DNA from: Rhodothermus sp.
GTDB lineage: Bacteria; Bacteroidota; Rhodothermia; Rhodothermales; Rhodothermaceae
Reading direction: 5' to 3'
DNA length: 36,859 nt
Assembly (NCBI GenBank): GCA_030950375.1
Contig: JAUZRN010000058.1
Coordinates: 1-36,859, forward strand
Of the stretch, positions 7,098 to 15,322 are shown piece after piece. The translations under genes and the position numbers were made by a program. Position 1 is the first letter of the stretch; the number at the start of each line of letters is the position of its first letter. A model generated the notes under the pieces. It made no database searches and had not been told where the DNA came from. It was given only the letters and a program-made list of their open reading frames with translations.

Positions 7098-7673
7098 TTA
7101 CGTGGTCGGCGGAGTAATCGGCCGGATGCCCTCCAGGCCGACTTCCCAGCCCACCCGAAACACGTCGTCCGGCGGTGCATTCCGCCAGATAAGGCTGACA
7201 TGGGTTACGGGGAACGTCAGCGGTTGCCACTGTTGCTGGAGTGCGTGCTGCAGCGTCACGCAGGCAGCGGCATCGGGGGCCTGACCAATGCTCAGGTGGG
7301 GCGTAAAGCCGCCGCGGTGACGCCGTACGTCGTCGCACTCCGGGGCTACGGCCAGCAGCGCCTGTTGGAGTGCATCGAGGGCTTCGGCCGGCTCGGGCGC
7401 CAGCCACAGCGTACAGCGGCCGCTCGGATGGCGAAAGTACCGAATCGTAGCCAGACGTACGGTGAAAGGCAGCAACGGTCGGATGCGCTCGGCCATTGCT
7501 TCAAGCAGGTCCGGCCAGGCCTCCGGCGGCCGAAACGGATAGAGCAGGTTGATGTGGGGCATCCAACGGCGTACCTGACGATCGTAACGGGTGCGGATAG
7601 CCTGAATAGGCGGCCAGATCGCTTCGGGCGGAATAATCACAACGGCGGTATGGTGGGTCTTTCGGGCAGGCAT
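7098..7673 (-). CDS. 2'-5' RNA ligase / 2H phosphoesterase family protein
   Basis: The protein has 191 residues, the usual length for the 2H (LigT-like) superfamily, whose members act on 2',3'-cyclic or 2'-5' phosphodiester bonds in RNA. The two histidine motifs are visible: PHINLLYPF (H40) and TPHLSIG (H126), separated by the expected distance. The first motif has Asn where HxT or HxS is usual; the second is HLS. Both catalytic histidines are kept, so activity is plausible. The in-cell substrate cannot be told from sequence. It is transcribed away from the YfiT-like gene, with about 110 bp between the two starts. Confidence 0.82.
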   Translation of the reverse strand: MPARKTHHTAVVIIPPEAIWPPIQAIRTRYDRQVRRWMPHINLLYPFRPPEAWPDLLEAMAERIRPLLPFTVRLATIRYFRHPSGRCTLWLAPEPAEALDALQQALLAVAPECDDVRRHRGGFTPHLSIGQAPDAAACVTLQHALQQQWQPLTFPVTHVSLIWRNAPPDDVFRVGWEVGLEGIRPITPPTT

Positions 7674-7782
7674 TCCGGGCTTGCTTTTGCGCAGAAAAAA
7701 AAGCGATAACTCGGGGTAGCTTCACCCTGAAGCATCCGGTAGGATCCGGATCGGACGGCAATCTACAACAACAGAACCTGCC

Positions 7783-8331
7783 ATGTCTGATACCTTACGC
7801 TATCCGATCGGGCCGTTCCGATGGCCAGACACACCGCTGACCACGGAGCAGCGGGAGGGGCTGATCGCGCAACTGGCTGAATTGCCTGTGCAGGTGCGCC
7901 AGATTGTGAACCAGCTCTCCGAAGTGCAGCTGGATCGATCCTATCGACCGGGGGGCTGGACGGCCCGTCAGGTGGTACATCACCTGGCCGACAGTCACCT
8001 GAACGGCTACGTGCGTTTCCGGTTGGCGCTGACCGAGGAAGCGCCGCTGATTAAACCCTACGATCAGCAACGGTGGGCTGACCTGCCCGATGCCCGTTTG
8101 GCGCCGGTTTCGGCTTCGCTTGCCCTGCTGGACGGGTTGCATGCTCGCTGGGTGGCGTTGCTGCGCAGCCTGCGGCCGGAAGACTTTCAACGAACGTTCC
8201 GCCACCCAGAGCACGGTCCGCTGACGCTGGATCAGGCGTTGGCGCTCTACGCCTGGCACGGCCGCCACCATGTGGCGCATCTGTCGCTGGTGCGGATGCA
8301 AACGGCCGAAGCTAAATCGACGGGCTCATGA
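7783..8331 (+). CDS. YfiT/BstA-like DinB-superfamily protein
   Basis: This 182-residue four-helix-bundle metal protein belongs to the DinB/YfiT group. It closely follows the YfiT pattern: YPIGPFRWP at the N-terminus, GGWTARQVVHHLADSH (metal-ligand histidine near 67) and YAWHGRHHVAHL (histidines near 159 and 163). Family members include bacillithiol S-transferases of Firmicutes and putative metal-dependent hydrolases. Whether this organism makes bacillithiol is not shown by the window, so the thiol substrate is open. The stop overlaps the start of the next gene (ATGA), which suggests coupled translation with the L-2-hydroxyglutarate oxidase. Confidence 0.85.
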   Translation: MSDTLRYPIGPFRWPDTPLTTEQREGLIAQLAELPVQVRQIVNQLSEVQLDRSYRPGGWTARQVVHHLADSHLNGYVRFRLALTEEAPLIKPYDQQRWADLPDARLAPVSASLALLDGLHARWVALLRSLRPEDFQRTFRHPEHGPLTLDQALALYAWHGRHHVAHLSLVRMQTAEAKSTGS

Positions 8332-9527
8332 CGGCACCTGCGGTTGTGATTGTGGGAGGGGGAATTGTCGGGCTGGCTACGGCCTATCGGCTTATGGAAC
8401 GCATGCCGAAGGTGCATCTCACCATACTGGAAAAGGAAGACCGGGTGGCCGCGCATCAGACAGGCCGTAATTCCGGGGTGATCCATTCCGGGCTGTACTA
8501 CCGACCAGGCTCGCTCAAGGCTATCTGTTGTCGGGAGGGCAAGCGAGAGCTGATTCGCTTTTGTGAGGCTGAAGGGATTCCTTACGAATGCTGCGGTAAG
8601 GTGATCGTGGCTGTCGAGGAGGCAGAGCGATCCCGTCTGCAGGCACTTTACGAGCGCGGACAACAGAATGGTGTAACGTGCACCCTGATCGGTCCGGAAC
8701 GGCTTCGCGAACTGGAACCGCATGTGCAGGGCGTGGCGGCCATTTACGTGCCAGAGGCAGGTATTGTCAGTTATCGGGCGGTGGCCGAGCGACTTCGGAT
8801 GAAGTTGGAGGCGGCCGGCCATCGCGTGGTGCTGCGGGCCCCGGTCACGCGTATCGTGCCGGACGGCCGAGGGGTGGTGCTTGAAACACCGGCCGGCACC
8901 TTCCGAGCCGATGTCGCCGTGGGATGTGCTGGACTGTACGCCGACCGGATCGCTCGCATGGACGGTCTGGAGCCAGGTGTACGTATTCTGCCCTTCCGTG
9001 GTGAATATTACGAGCTGCGGTCTGAACGGCGACAGCTGTGTCGTAGCCTGATCTATCCGGTACCGGATCCTGCCTATCCATTCTTGGGCGTGCACTTCAC
9101 GCGCATGATTGATGGACGCGTGGAATGCGGGCCCAGTGCCGTGCTGGCCTTCGCCCGGGAGGGCTACCGGCTGGCCGATGTAAACCCGTCGGAGCTGGCC
9201 GAGATGCTGACCTACCGAGGCTTCTGGCAACTGGCCCGCCGGCACTGGCGCAAAGGAGTACAGGAGCTCCTGCAATCGCTCAGCAAACGGTATTACCTGC
9301 GCCAGGCCCGACGGCTCATTCCCGAGGTGGCGCCGGAGGACTTGTTGCCGGCTCCGTCAGGAGTGCGGGCCCAGGCTGTCGATCTCAATGGTCGCCTGGT
9401 GGATGACTTTCTCGTAATGGAGTCGCCACACATGGTGCACGTGATCAATGCTCCTTCACCGGCTGCCACTTCGGCATTTTGCATTGGGACCCTGGTCGCC
9501 ACGCGCGTGCAGGCCCGATTCAGGTAA
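8328..9527 (+). CDS. lhgO: L-2-hydroxyglutarate oxidase (FAD-dependent)
   Basis: This 399-residue flavoprotein oxidises L-2-hydroxyglutarate to 2-oxoglutarate, a metabolite-repair step, usually passing electrons to quinone. The FAD-binding motif VVIVGGGIVGLATAYRL is at residues 6-22. The LhgO signature HQTGRNSGVIHSGLYY is at 43-58, and the typical end VHVINAPSPAATSAFCIG is at about 370-387. Length fits the family. It overlaps the upstream yfiT-like gene by four bases. A large repeat-bearing gap follows with no clear terminator. Confidence 0.92.
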   Translation: MTAPAVVIVGGGIVGLATAYRLMERMPKVHLTILEKEDRVAAHQTGRNSGVIHSGLYYRPGSLKAICCREGKRELIRFCEAEGIPYECCGKVIVAVEEAERSRLQALYERGQQNGVTCTLIGPERLRELEPHVQGVAAIYVPEAGIVSYRAVAERLRMKLEAAGHRVVLRAPVTRIVPDGRGVVLETPAGTFRADVAVGCAGLYADRIARMDGLEPGVRILPFRGEYYELRSERRQLCRSLIYPVPDPAYPFLGVHFTRMIDGRVECGPSAVLAFAREGYRLADVNPSELAEMLTYRGFWQLARRHWRKGVQELLQSLSKRYYLRQARRLIPEVAPEDLLPAPSGVRAQAVDLNGRLVDDFLVMESPHMVHVINAPSPAATSAFCIGTLVATRVQARFR

Positions 9528-9577
9528 CGGCCGCCCAAAAAGGGAGCCAGGTTGCACGTTCGTTTATCGGGAGAGAG

Positions 9578-9812
9578 CGGTTTCTGACCAGCCGTGCTTT
9601 ATTTTGCAGCAACGCTGTGTTCCACCAACACCCCTTCAGGCCTTTCGGCCAGCTCCCCCTCCAAGGGGGAGCAAAACTTCTGGTTTGGTCACGTAACGTT
9701 TACTTCCGCGTGCTTGCCCGATTCCTGGCAAGGCTTTTTAATGATGTTCCCCCTCCCCACCGGGGAGGGGGATAGGGGAGGGGCCAACCATCCCCGCCAA
9801 CTCAGTGGCTGC
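9578..9812 (+). repeat. Hairpin-rich intergenic repeat, unit A
   Basis: The unit begins at GGTTTCTGACCAG. It contains, in order, a GGCC-TTTC-GGCC-type hairpin (9640-9650), a CTCCCCCT...AGGGGGAG hairpin (9653-9671) followed by GCAAAA, a spacer of about 55 bases, GCAAGGCTTTTTA, and a CCCCCTCCCC...GGGGAGGGGG hairpin (9749-9771) followed by GGGCCAACCATCCC. Units B to F share this order. Confidence 0.75.
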
Positions 9813-10010
9813 GCTGTTTCTGTCGGCAACGCTGCCTTCCAACAGACACCCCCTCGGGCCTTCGGCCAGCTCCCCTTCCAAGGGGGAGCAGAATTTTTGG
9901 AGCTCTATGGCAAAGTGCCCCCTGGCGCTTCCGGCAGAGACCCAGCAAAGCTTTTTTTCTTGAGTCTCCCCTCCCTTTTGGGAAGGGGGGCAGGGAGGGG
10001 GCCTGACCTT
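9813..10010 (+). repeat. Hairpin-rich intergenic repeat, unit B
   Basis: This follows unit A directly. It has the same components: a GGGCC-TTC-GGCC hairpin (9856-9867), a CTCCCC...GGGGGAG hairpin ending in GCAGAATTTTTGG, then AGCAAAGCTTTTTTTCTTGAGT and a CCCCTCCC...GGGAGGGG block. Frames through it translate to low-complexity, Pro/Gly/Glu-rich strings and are not genes. Confidence 0.75.
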
Positions 10011-10232
10011 CCACACTATCTCCTCAACTGAGGACCTACGGCAATACAATCCCCCAACGAAAACAAAACAAGCCGGCCTGACTTACCACCCAATGGAGAC
10101 CAAACAAGGGCTTGACAAACTACTCCGTTCGAGTTTTCTTCTCCCACAACCACGGCGACGTGGTGGCCGGCACGTCACCAGCCGTTCTCGGTTGACCTGA
10201 TTCCCTTTCCCCAACCGAAACCAGCGGAAGCT
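10011..10232. other. Leader region of the T9SS-tailed gene
   Basis: It holds TTGACA at 10112-10117, a good -35 element, but only a weak T-rich -10 candidate (near 10135). A TCGGTT...AACCGA inverted repeat lies shortly before the ribosome-binding GGAAG. No gene is seen. A short TCCTCA-AC-TGAGGA palindrome sits at 10019-10032. Confidence 0.35.
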
Positions 10233-11051
10233 ATGAAGCGCATGCATCTTCCCATTTCCCTGCTGGGATTCTGGTTGATACTACCGGCCACGGCGCTTCA
10301 GGCCCAGCCCCCACCCCTGTTTGAGCTCCAGGAGATTTCGATAGAAGCGCTTGATCCTCAGGCCCAGCAACGCTGGCAGGTGTTGCAACGACTTCCAATG
10401 ATGGTGCGGCTGCAGGTGGTGCGGCTTCCGGAGCAGCTCTGGCGCTATCGTGCTTTTACGCTGGCGGTGGATGCGGCGGGCTGTCTGGTGCTGGAAGAGG
10501 GCCAGGGTCTACGCGCGCTGACGGCGCGGCTGAAAGAACTGTCGGTGCTTTCGGAAGAGGCGGTGGCCTGGAACGGGCGGATCTACGCGGACGCGTCAGT
10601 AGAGGTGGGCGAAGTGTCGCTGGTAGTGATGCGGACGGGTGCGGTGACGGGTCATTTGTTGCTGGGGGATTGGGAGTACTGGGTGCGGCCGCTGAGTGAG
10701 GGGTTGCATGCGCTAGTGGAGATTGACCCGCGGAAGTATCCACGAGAGTGGCCGGGTAGTCCGTATTACGACGGTGGAGGGATTCCGGAGGAGCCGGTAC
10801 TCGCAGGGGTGTATCCGAACCCGGTGAGAGATCGGCTGGTGGTGCGCTTTGGGTTGCCGGCGGCGGAGGAGGTGGAGCTCAGGGTGTATGATGTGTTGGG
10901 ACGGGAGGTAGTGCGTCGGCAGCTGGGTCGCGTGGCGGCGGGGTGGCATCGGGTGGAGCTGGCGACGGGCGCCTGGTCGTCGGGTCGTTATGTGGTGGTG
11001 CTTCGGGTGGGTGAGCGTACGTTGACGCAGTCGATCACCCGGGTTCGGTAA
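10233..11051 (+). CDS. Secreted protein: metalloprotease-propeptide-like region plus T9SS tail
   Basis: This 272-residue protein has a signal peptide (residues 1-24, ending LQA). Residues 105-168 (AVAWNGRIYADASVEVGEVSL...GAVTGHLLLG...EGLHALVEIDP) resemble the N-terminal propeptide of reprolysin/M12-type metalloproteases; this is pattern recognition only. Residues 192-272 are a type A T9SS C-terminal sorting domain (VYPNPVRDRLVVRF, LRVYDVLGREV, SGRYVVVL). No HExxH is present, so the catalytic domain expected between the two parts is missing. It could be a deletion derivative or a free-standing inhibitor or binding module exported by the T9SS. The coding strand is strikingly G-rich at third positions (GCG, GTG, CTG, GGG), unlike neighbouring genes. 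Confidence 0.75.
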   Translation: MKRMHLPISLLGFWLILPATALQAQPPPLFELQEISIEALDPQAQQRWQVLQRLPMMVRLQVVRLPEQLWRYRAFTLAVDAAGCLVLEEGQGLRALTARLKELSVLSEEAVAWNGRIYADASVEVGEVSLVVMRTGAVTGHLLLGDWEYWVRPLSEGLHALVEIDPRKYPREWPGSPYYDGGGIPEEPVLAGVYPNPVRDRLVVRFGLPAAEEVELRVYDVLGREVVRRQLGRVAAGWHRVELATGAWSSGRYVVVLRVGERTLTQSITRVR

Positions 11052-11062
11052 GTGTAGCATCT

Positions 11063-11096
11063 GCGGAGGGGCCAGGGTGGGTCCCTCCGCGTTTGG
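11063..11096 (+). terminator. Rho-independent terminator after the T9SS-tailed gene
   Basis: GCGGAGGGGCC pairs with GGTCCCTCCGC (one G-T pair) around a six-base loop and is followed by GTTTGGTTTGG. The stem is strong, but the T-tract is interrupted by G residues. Confidence 0.65.
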
Positions 11097-11131
11097 TTTG
11101 GCTGGTGTTGCACCAACCGTTGGAGGAAGCG

Positions 11132-11365
11132 ATGCGGAGCTGGGTGCACTTCAGTCGGATCGACACGGTGCAGGTCGAGCCATTTCTGCTGGTTTTCTGC
11201 GAGGGAAATTTTGATGTAGGGCTTGCACCGATTCACCGTTCCATTCGGAGTTGGTATCCGAATGCGAAGTTGCATTTTCGGGTGCCGGCCGTGACGTGGG
11301 ACTATTTGCATCGGTGCTGGCGTGAGGGCAAGGATTGCCTGCGCGTAGAGATACGCACGTTCTGA
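11132..11365 (+). CDS. Small hypothetical protein, 77 residues
   Basis: The ATG at 11132 is preceded by a strong Shine-Dalgarno (TTGGAGGAAGCG), which supports a real gene. A GTG further upstream at 11093 would start within the terminator and is less likely. The protein has no signal peptide or membrane helix. It mixes aromatic and charged residues (SWVHFSRIDTVQVEPFLLVF, WDYLHRCWREGKD) and has three cysteines. No family is recognised. It lies alone between a terminator and a convergent peptidase gene (gap about 64 bp). Confidence 0.5.
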   Translation: MRSWVHFSRIDTVQVEPFLLVFCEGNFDVGLAPIHRSIRSWYPNAKLHFRVPAVTWDYLHRCWREGKDCLRVEIRTF

Positions 11366-11429
11366 GGACATCGGGGTATTTCCTTTCTGGATCCCGTGCT
11401 GCACGGCTGGCTCTGGCTTCAGGGTGCAC

Positions 11430-13082
11430 TCAACTTCCGGCGCGCTGGCTGTCGCGCAGCGCGCGGAAGGGGGTGCCTTCGCGCCAGTTAGGAAAGTCGT
11501 TGCTGTTTGCCAGCCGGTAGCCGATATCGAACAGCAGACGCAGATCGTCCACGGCCCCGCGCAGGTCCCACGCCGGGTCGTACTCGTCCGAGGGCTTATG
11601 GTAGTGCTGCTCTACATATTCGGCACGGCGCGCCAGCGTCCATTCCGGACCGTGCGCCACGTGGTCGATACCGGCGTCCAGGTAGAGTGCCGGAATGCCC
11701 GCACGGGCGAAGCTGAAGTGGTCTGAGCGGTAATAGTAGCCTTTTTCCGGCTCGGGATCGGGGCGCAAGTAGCGACCCTGCGCTTCGGCGGCGGCCGCCG
11801 CATAATCGTCCAGCTCCGACATGCCATAGCCAATCACCGTCACGTCGCGCATAGGACCCAGCACGTTCAGGCCATCCATGTTCAGGACGGCCACGGTTTT
11901 TTCGGGCGGAAAGATCGGATGGGTGGCGTAGTAAGCCGAGCCCAGCAGGCCCTGCTCTTCGGCAGTCACGGCCAGAAACAGCACAGAGCGGGCAGGCGCT
12001 TCGGGTAGCGTCGTAAAAGCCTGTGCAAGTACCAGCAATCCGGCTGTACCCGTGGCGTTGTCGAGTGCGCCATTGTAGATGCTGTCGCCGGGCAGCGATG
12101 GGTCGACGCCCAGGTGATCCCAGTGTGCGGTGTAAATCACGACTTCATCGGGGCGTTCTTGGCCCGGGAGCAGTGCCAGCACGTTTTGTGAGCGCACCTC
12201 CCGAATGGTGTTGTGCAGCGAGGCCGAAAAGCGAAGGTTCAGCGGCACTGCTCGAAAACCTGGTCGGGCGGCGGCTGCCTTGAGCTGTTCCAGGTCCTGT
12301 CCGGCCAGTTCAAAGAGTCGCCGGGCGGACTCATAGGTCAACCACCCTTCGATCGCACATCGATCCATATTCTGCTGATCGTTTACCAGCGTAAACTGCG
12401 GGCCGGACCAGGACCCCTGCACCACGGCCCACGGGTAGCCTGCCGGACCAGTCTCGTGGATAATGAGGGCGGCTGCGGCACCCTGTCGGGCAGCCTCCTC
12501 AAATTTGTAAGTCCAGCGGCCATAATAGGTCATAGCCCGGCCGGTGAAAAGTGTCGAGTCGCCTGTCGCGTAGCCGGGGTCGTTCACCAGCATGACGACG
12601 GTTTTGCCGCGCACGTCCACGCCTTCGTAGTCGTTCCAGTTGTATTCGGGCGCTACAATGCCATAACCCACAAAGATCACCTCGCTTTTGGTCACCGACA
12701 CCTCTGACACCAGCCGTTTGGTCCAGAACATAGCTTCGTCTCCATAGCGGAAACGCAGCCGGCTTTGGCGTCCCTGCACCTCCATTCGGGCCGATGCCGG
12801 ATCGGCCGTAATCTCGGCCAGCGGCACCTCCTGCGTGTAACGGTCACCGTTGCCCGGTTGCAGGCCCAGCGTTTGAAACTGTTCGATCAGGTATTTCACG
12901 GTTTGCTCTTCACCCGGTGAGGCAGGTGCCCGGCCTAGGAACGCATCGGAGGCCAGCACCTGAATATGCTCGGCCAGCAATGCCGGCGTAATTGCTTCAT
13001 GGGCGGTCTGGGTGGGATCTGTTGGCTGGCAGGCCAGCGGAAACAACAGGGCGAGCAACAGCCCGGGCAATAGCAGGCGCAT
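11430..13082 (-). CDS. M28 family metallopeptidase lipoprotein with PA domain
   Basis: The 550-residue protein starts with a lipoprotein signal (LLLALLFPLAC, lipid on C18), so it is probably anchored in the outer or inner membrane and acts outside the cytoplasm. A protease-associated domain spans about 130-265. The M28 aminopeptidase domain follows at about 290-525 with the co-catalytic zinc ligands visible: H320 (TAHWDHLG), D341 (NGALDNATG), E375/E376 (TAEEQGLLGS), D403 (NMDG) and H495 (YHKPSDE). It should remove amino acids from peptide N-termini. It lies 115 bp downstream of tsaE on the same strand and may have its own promoter. Confidence 0.93.
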   Translation of the reverse strand: MRLLLPGLLLALLFPLACQPTDPTQTAHEAITPALLAEHIQVLASDAFLGRAPASPGEEQTVKYLIEQFQTLGLQPGNGDRYTQEVPLAEITADPASARMEVQGRQSRLRFRYGDEAMFWTKRLVSEVSVTKSEVIFVGYGIVAPEYNWNDYEGVDVRGKTVVMLVNDPGYATGDSTLFTGRAMTYYGRWTYKFEEAARQGAAAALIIHETGPAGYPWAVVQGSWSGPQFTLVNDQQNMDRCAIEGWLTYESARRLFELAGQDLEQLKAAAARPGFRAVPLNLRFSASLHNTIREVRSQNVLALLPGQERPDEVVIYTAHWDHLGVDPSLPGDSIYNGALDNATGTAGLLVLAQAFTTLPEAPARSVLFLAVTAEEQGLLGSAYYATHPIFPPEKTVAVLNMDGLNVLGPMRDVTVIGYGMSELDDYAAAAAEAQGRYLRPDPEPEKGYYYRSDHFSFARAGIPALYLDAGIDHVAHGPEWTLARRAEYVEQHYHKPSDEYDPAWDLRGAVDDLRLLFDIGYRLANSNDFPNWREGTPFRALRDSQRAGS

Positions 13083-13197
13083 AATGGTTCAGATCGCGTT
13101 GGTTTCTGGATTTTCTGAAAGTACGAACGACAGCCTTTTTTTGAAAGCCACCTTTTTCGGGGGTTGTTGTGTGCTGAACGGAAAGGAGCGGTGGTTT

Positions 13198-13638
13198 TCA
13201 CCGGTAGCTGATACGGCGGCGGTCGCCTCCCAGGTGTTCGAGACGTACGCGTAGCGTGTGCGGTGGCAGCAGGGGTTCGATGCGGTCAGCCCATTCGACG
13301 ACGCTGACGCCGTCTCCATAGAAGTATTCTTCGTAGCCCAGGTCGTAGAACTCTTCGAGGGTGCGCAGGCGATAGGCGTCAAAGTGATACAGCGGGAGGC
13401 GTCCCCCCCGATACTCGTGCACCAGCGTAAACGTGGGGCTGCTGACCGCTGTCTCGGGGATGCCCAGACCTGCAGCGATACCTTTAACCAGTTGCGTTTT
13501 GCCGGTGCCCAGGTCTCCATAGAGGGCCACCACGTCGCCCGGTCCGAGGTGTTTGGCTAAGCGGCGGCCCAGTGTAAGCGTGGCTTCCGGGCTGTCCGTT
13601 TCGCAGGGTAGCAGGTCCGTTAGGGCGGCTGTATTCAT
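13198..13638 (-). CDS. tsaE: tRNA threonylcarbamoyladenosine biosynthesis ATPase TsaE
   Basis: This 146-residue cytoplasmic ATPase works with TsaB and TsaD in making t6A at position 37 of ANN-decoding tRNAs. The P-loop GDLGTGKT is at 41-48. SSPTFTLVHEY (66-76) and YHFDAYRL (84-91) are TsaE signatures, and VVEWADRI (113-120) is the third. Length is normal. The ATG overlaps the stop of the porX-like gene (ATGA), so translation is coupled. A tsaE-porX neighbourhood is common in Bacteroidota from memory, although no functional link is known. Confidence 0.95.
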   Translation of the reverse strand: MNTAALTDLLPCETDSPEATLTLGRRLAKHLGPGDVVALYGDLGTGKTQLVKGIAAGLGIPETAVSSPTFTLVHEYRGGRLPLYHFDAYRLRTLEEFYDLGYEEYFYGDGVSVVEWADRIEPLLPPHTLRVRLEHLGGDRRRISYR

Positions 13639-15194
13639 ATTGCTTTGGGGCGCATGGTGACGATCGGCACAATCATTTCCTGCAACGAGACGCCGCCATG
13701 CTGGAACGTGTCGCGGTACAGGTTGACGTAGTGGTGATAGTTGGTCGGATAGACGAAATAATAGTCTTCTTTGGCCAGCAGGTAGGTAGTAGTTATGCTG
13801 CTGCGAGGCAATCCAAAGGGCAGCGGATCGCGCACGAAGATGGCGTGGCGTTCGTCGCCGCGCAGGTTACGGCCAAATTTGAACCGAAGCGCCGTCGAGG
13901 TTTCGCGGTCGCCGAGCACTCGGGTGGGGTGCAGGCAGCGAATGGCGCCATGGTCGGTTGTCAGGATGATGGTACAGCGCTGGCGAGCCAGCTCCTGAAA
14001 AGCCTGATAGAGCCAGGAGTGCTCGAACCAGGTGCGCGTCAGCGCCCGGTAAGCACGTTCGTCCGGAGCGATCTCCTTGAGTACATCCGAATCGGAGCGG
14101 CTATGGGCCAGAATGTCCACGAAGTTTACGACAATGGCGCTCAGGTCGTGTTGGAGGAAGTCGTTCACCTGGCGGGCGAAGGTGCGGCCATCGGCCGCTC
14201 CGATGAGCTTCTCGTAGCGGATGCGGGCACGAAGACGGCGTCGCTCAAAAAAGTCTTTCAGGAAGCGTTCTTCGTTGCGATTGCGGCTATTTTCGCTCTC
14301 TTCGGCCTCGGACCAGGCGTCCGGGTAGCGCCGGGCCAGGTCGCGGGGCAGCAGTCCGCTGAAGATGGCATTGCGGGCGTAAGGAGTGGCTGTAGGCAGC
14401 AACGAAAAGTGGAAGGCCGGCTTCAGGTCGAACAGGGGCGTTAGCAGCCGCTCAAACTCGAGCCATTGATCGAAACGCATGCAGTCGATTATGAAAAACA
14501 GTACAGGACAGCCCTCGTCGAGTGCTGGTAGCACGAAATGCGACAGCACCTCGTGAGATAGAATGGGCCGATCCTTATCGGGCTGCGAGGCCAGCCAGTC
14601 GGGATACACGGTTTCGACGTAGCGGCCAAAGATCCGGTTGGCTTCACGGAACTGATCTTCCAGAATCTGACGGGCACCTTCGTCGCCTTCCAGCTCCAGG
14701 TCAAAGCGCGTAAGCTGGCGATACAGGTCGATCCATTCGTCGGGAGTGAGGGGGCCCTGCAGGGCTGCTGCAATACGCGCAAAGGCCTGCAGGTATTCCT
14801 GCGAGACTTTTTCGCTTCGGATGCGAGGTTGCTCGAGCAGGCGCTTGCAGGTAAGCAGGATCTGACTCGGATTCACGGGTTTGGTCAGGTAGTCACTGAT
14901 CTGGCGTCCCAGGGCCTCTTCCATGAGCTGCTCTTCCTCGCTTTTGGTGACGAGCACCACGGGAAGCTCCGGGGCCAGTGCCTTGATTTCGGACAACGTC
15001 TCCAGCCCCCCCATACCCGGCATCTGTTCGTCAAGAAGCACCAGGTCAAAATGATGGCGACGCACCTGTTCGACGGCGTCGGCCCCATTGGTGACGCTGG
15101 TAACTTCGTAGCCTTTGGTTTCCAGTAACAGAATGTGGGGCCGGAGCAATTCGATCTCGTCGTCGGCCCAGAGAATGCGCGGTTTTCCTGGCAT
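13635..15194 (-). CDS. porX: PorX-type response regulator with PglZ (alkaline phosphatase-like) domain
   Basis: The 519-residue protein is a CheY-like receiver fused to a PglZ domain, the layout of PorX, which regulates T9SS genes with PorY in Porphyromonas. The receiver begins KPRILWADDEIELL, has acid-pocket D11 and D12, phospho-acceptor D55 (LVLLDEQMPGMGG) and a conserved lysine (DYLTKP). The PglZ part (about 200-510) has FFIIDCMRFDQWLEFERLL and TTDHGAI. The ATG at 15194 was chosen because it starts just before the receiver, as in relatives; an upstream TTG at 15215 is possible. It overlaps tsaE by four bases. A T9SS-tailed protein in the same window agrees with a functional system. Confidence 0.9.
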   Translation of the reverse strand: MPGKPRILWADDEIELLRPHILLLETKGYEVTSVTNGADAVEQVRRHHFDLVLLDEQMPGMGGLETLSEIKALAPELPVVLVTKSEEEQLMEEALGRQISDYLTKPVNPSQILLTCKRLLEQPRIRSEKVSQEYLQAFARIAAALQGPLTPDEWIDLYRQLTRFDLELEGDEGARQILEDQFREANRIFGRYVETVYPDWLASQPDKDRPILSHEVLSHFVLPALDEGCPVLFFIIDCMRFDQWLEFERLLTPLFDLKPAFHFSLLPTATPYARNAIFSGLLPRDLARRYPDAWSEAEESENSRNRNEERFLKDFFERRRLRARIRYEKLIGAADGRTFARQVNDFLQHDLSAIVVNFVDILAHSRSDSDVLKEIAPDERAYRALTRTWFEHSWLYQAFQELARQRCTIILTTDHGAIRCLHPTRVLGDRETSTALRFKFGRNLRGDERHAIFVRDPLPFGLPRSSITTTYLLAKEDYYFVYPTNYHHYVNLYRDTFQHGGVSLQEMIVPIVTMRPKAI

Positions 15195-15322
15195 ACAGAT
15201 GCGTGGCTGATTCAATCCCTGCGAAAAACAGCCGGAGGGGAAACTCCCTGCCGCTTTGGGCTATAACGTACGCTCCGGACAGGCGATCCGGTTTGCCGTG
15301 GTTTTGAACGAACAGCCTGCCC

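Noticed and set aside
8247-9275. 342-codon frame antisense to the LhgO gene
   Set aside because: The opposite strand encodes full L-2-hydroxyglutarate oxidase motifs; this frame has none.
9640-10010. CRISPR array
   Set aside because: The repeats are long, diverged and hairpin-based, without short constant repeats and unique spacers, and no cas gene is present.
9738-10049. Hypothetical protein on the minus strand
   Set aside because: It is a translation of two hairpin repeat units.
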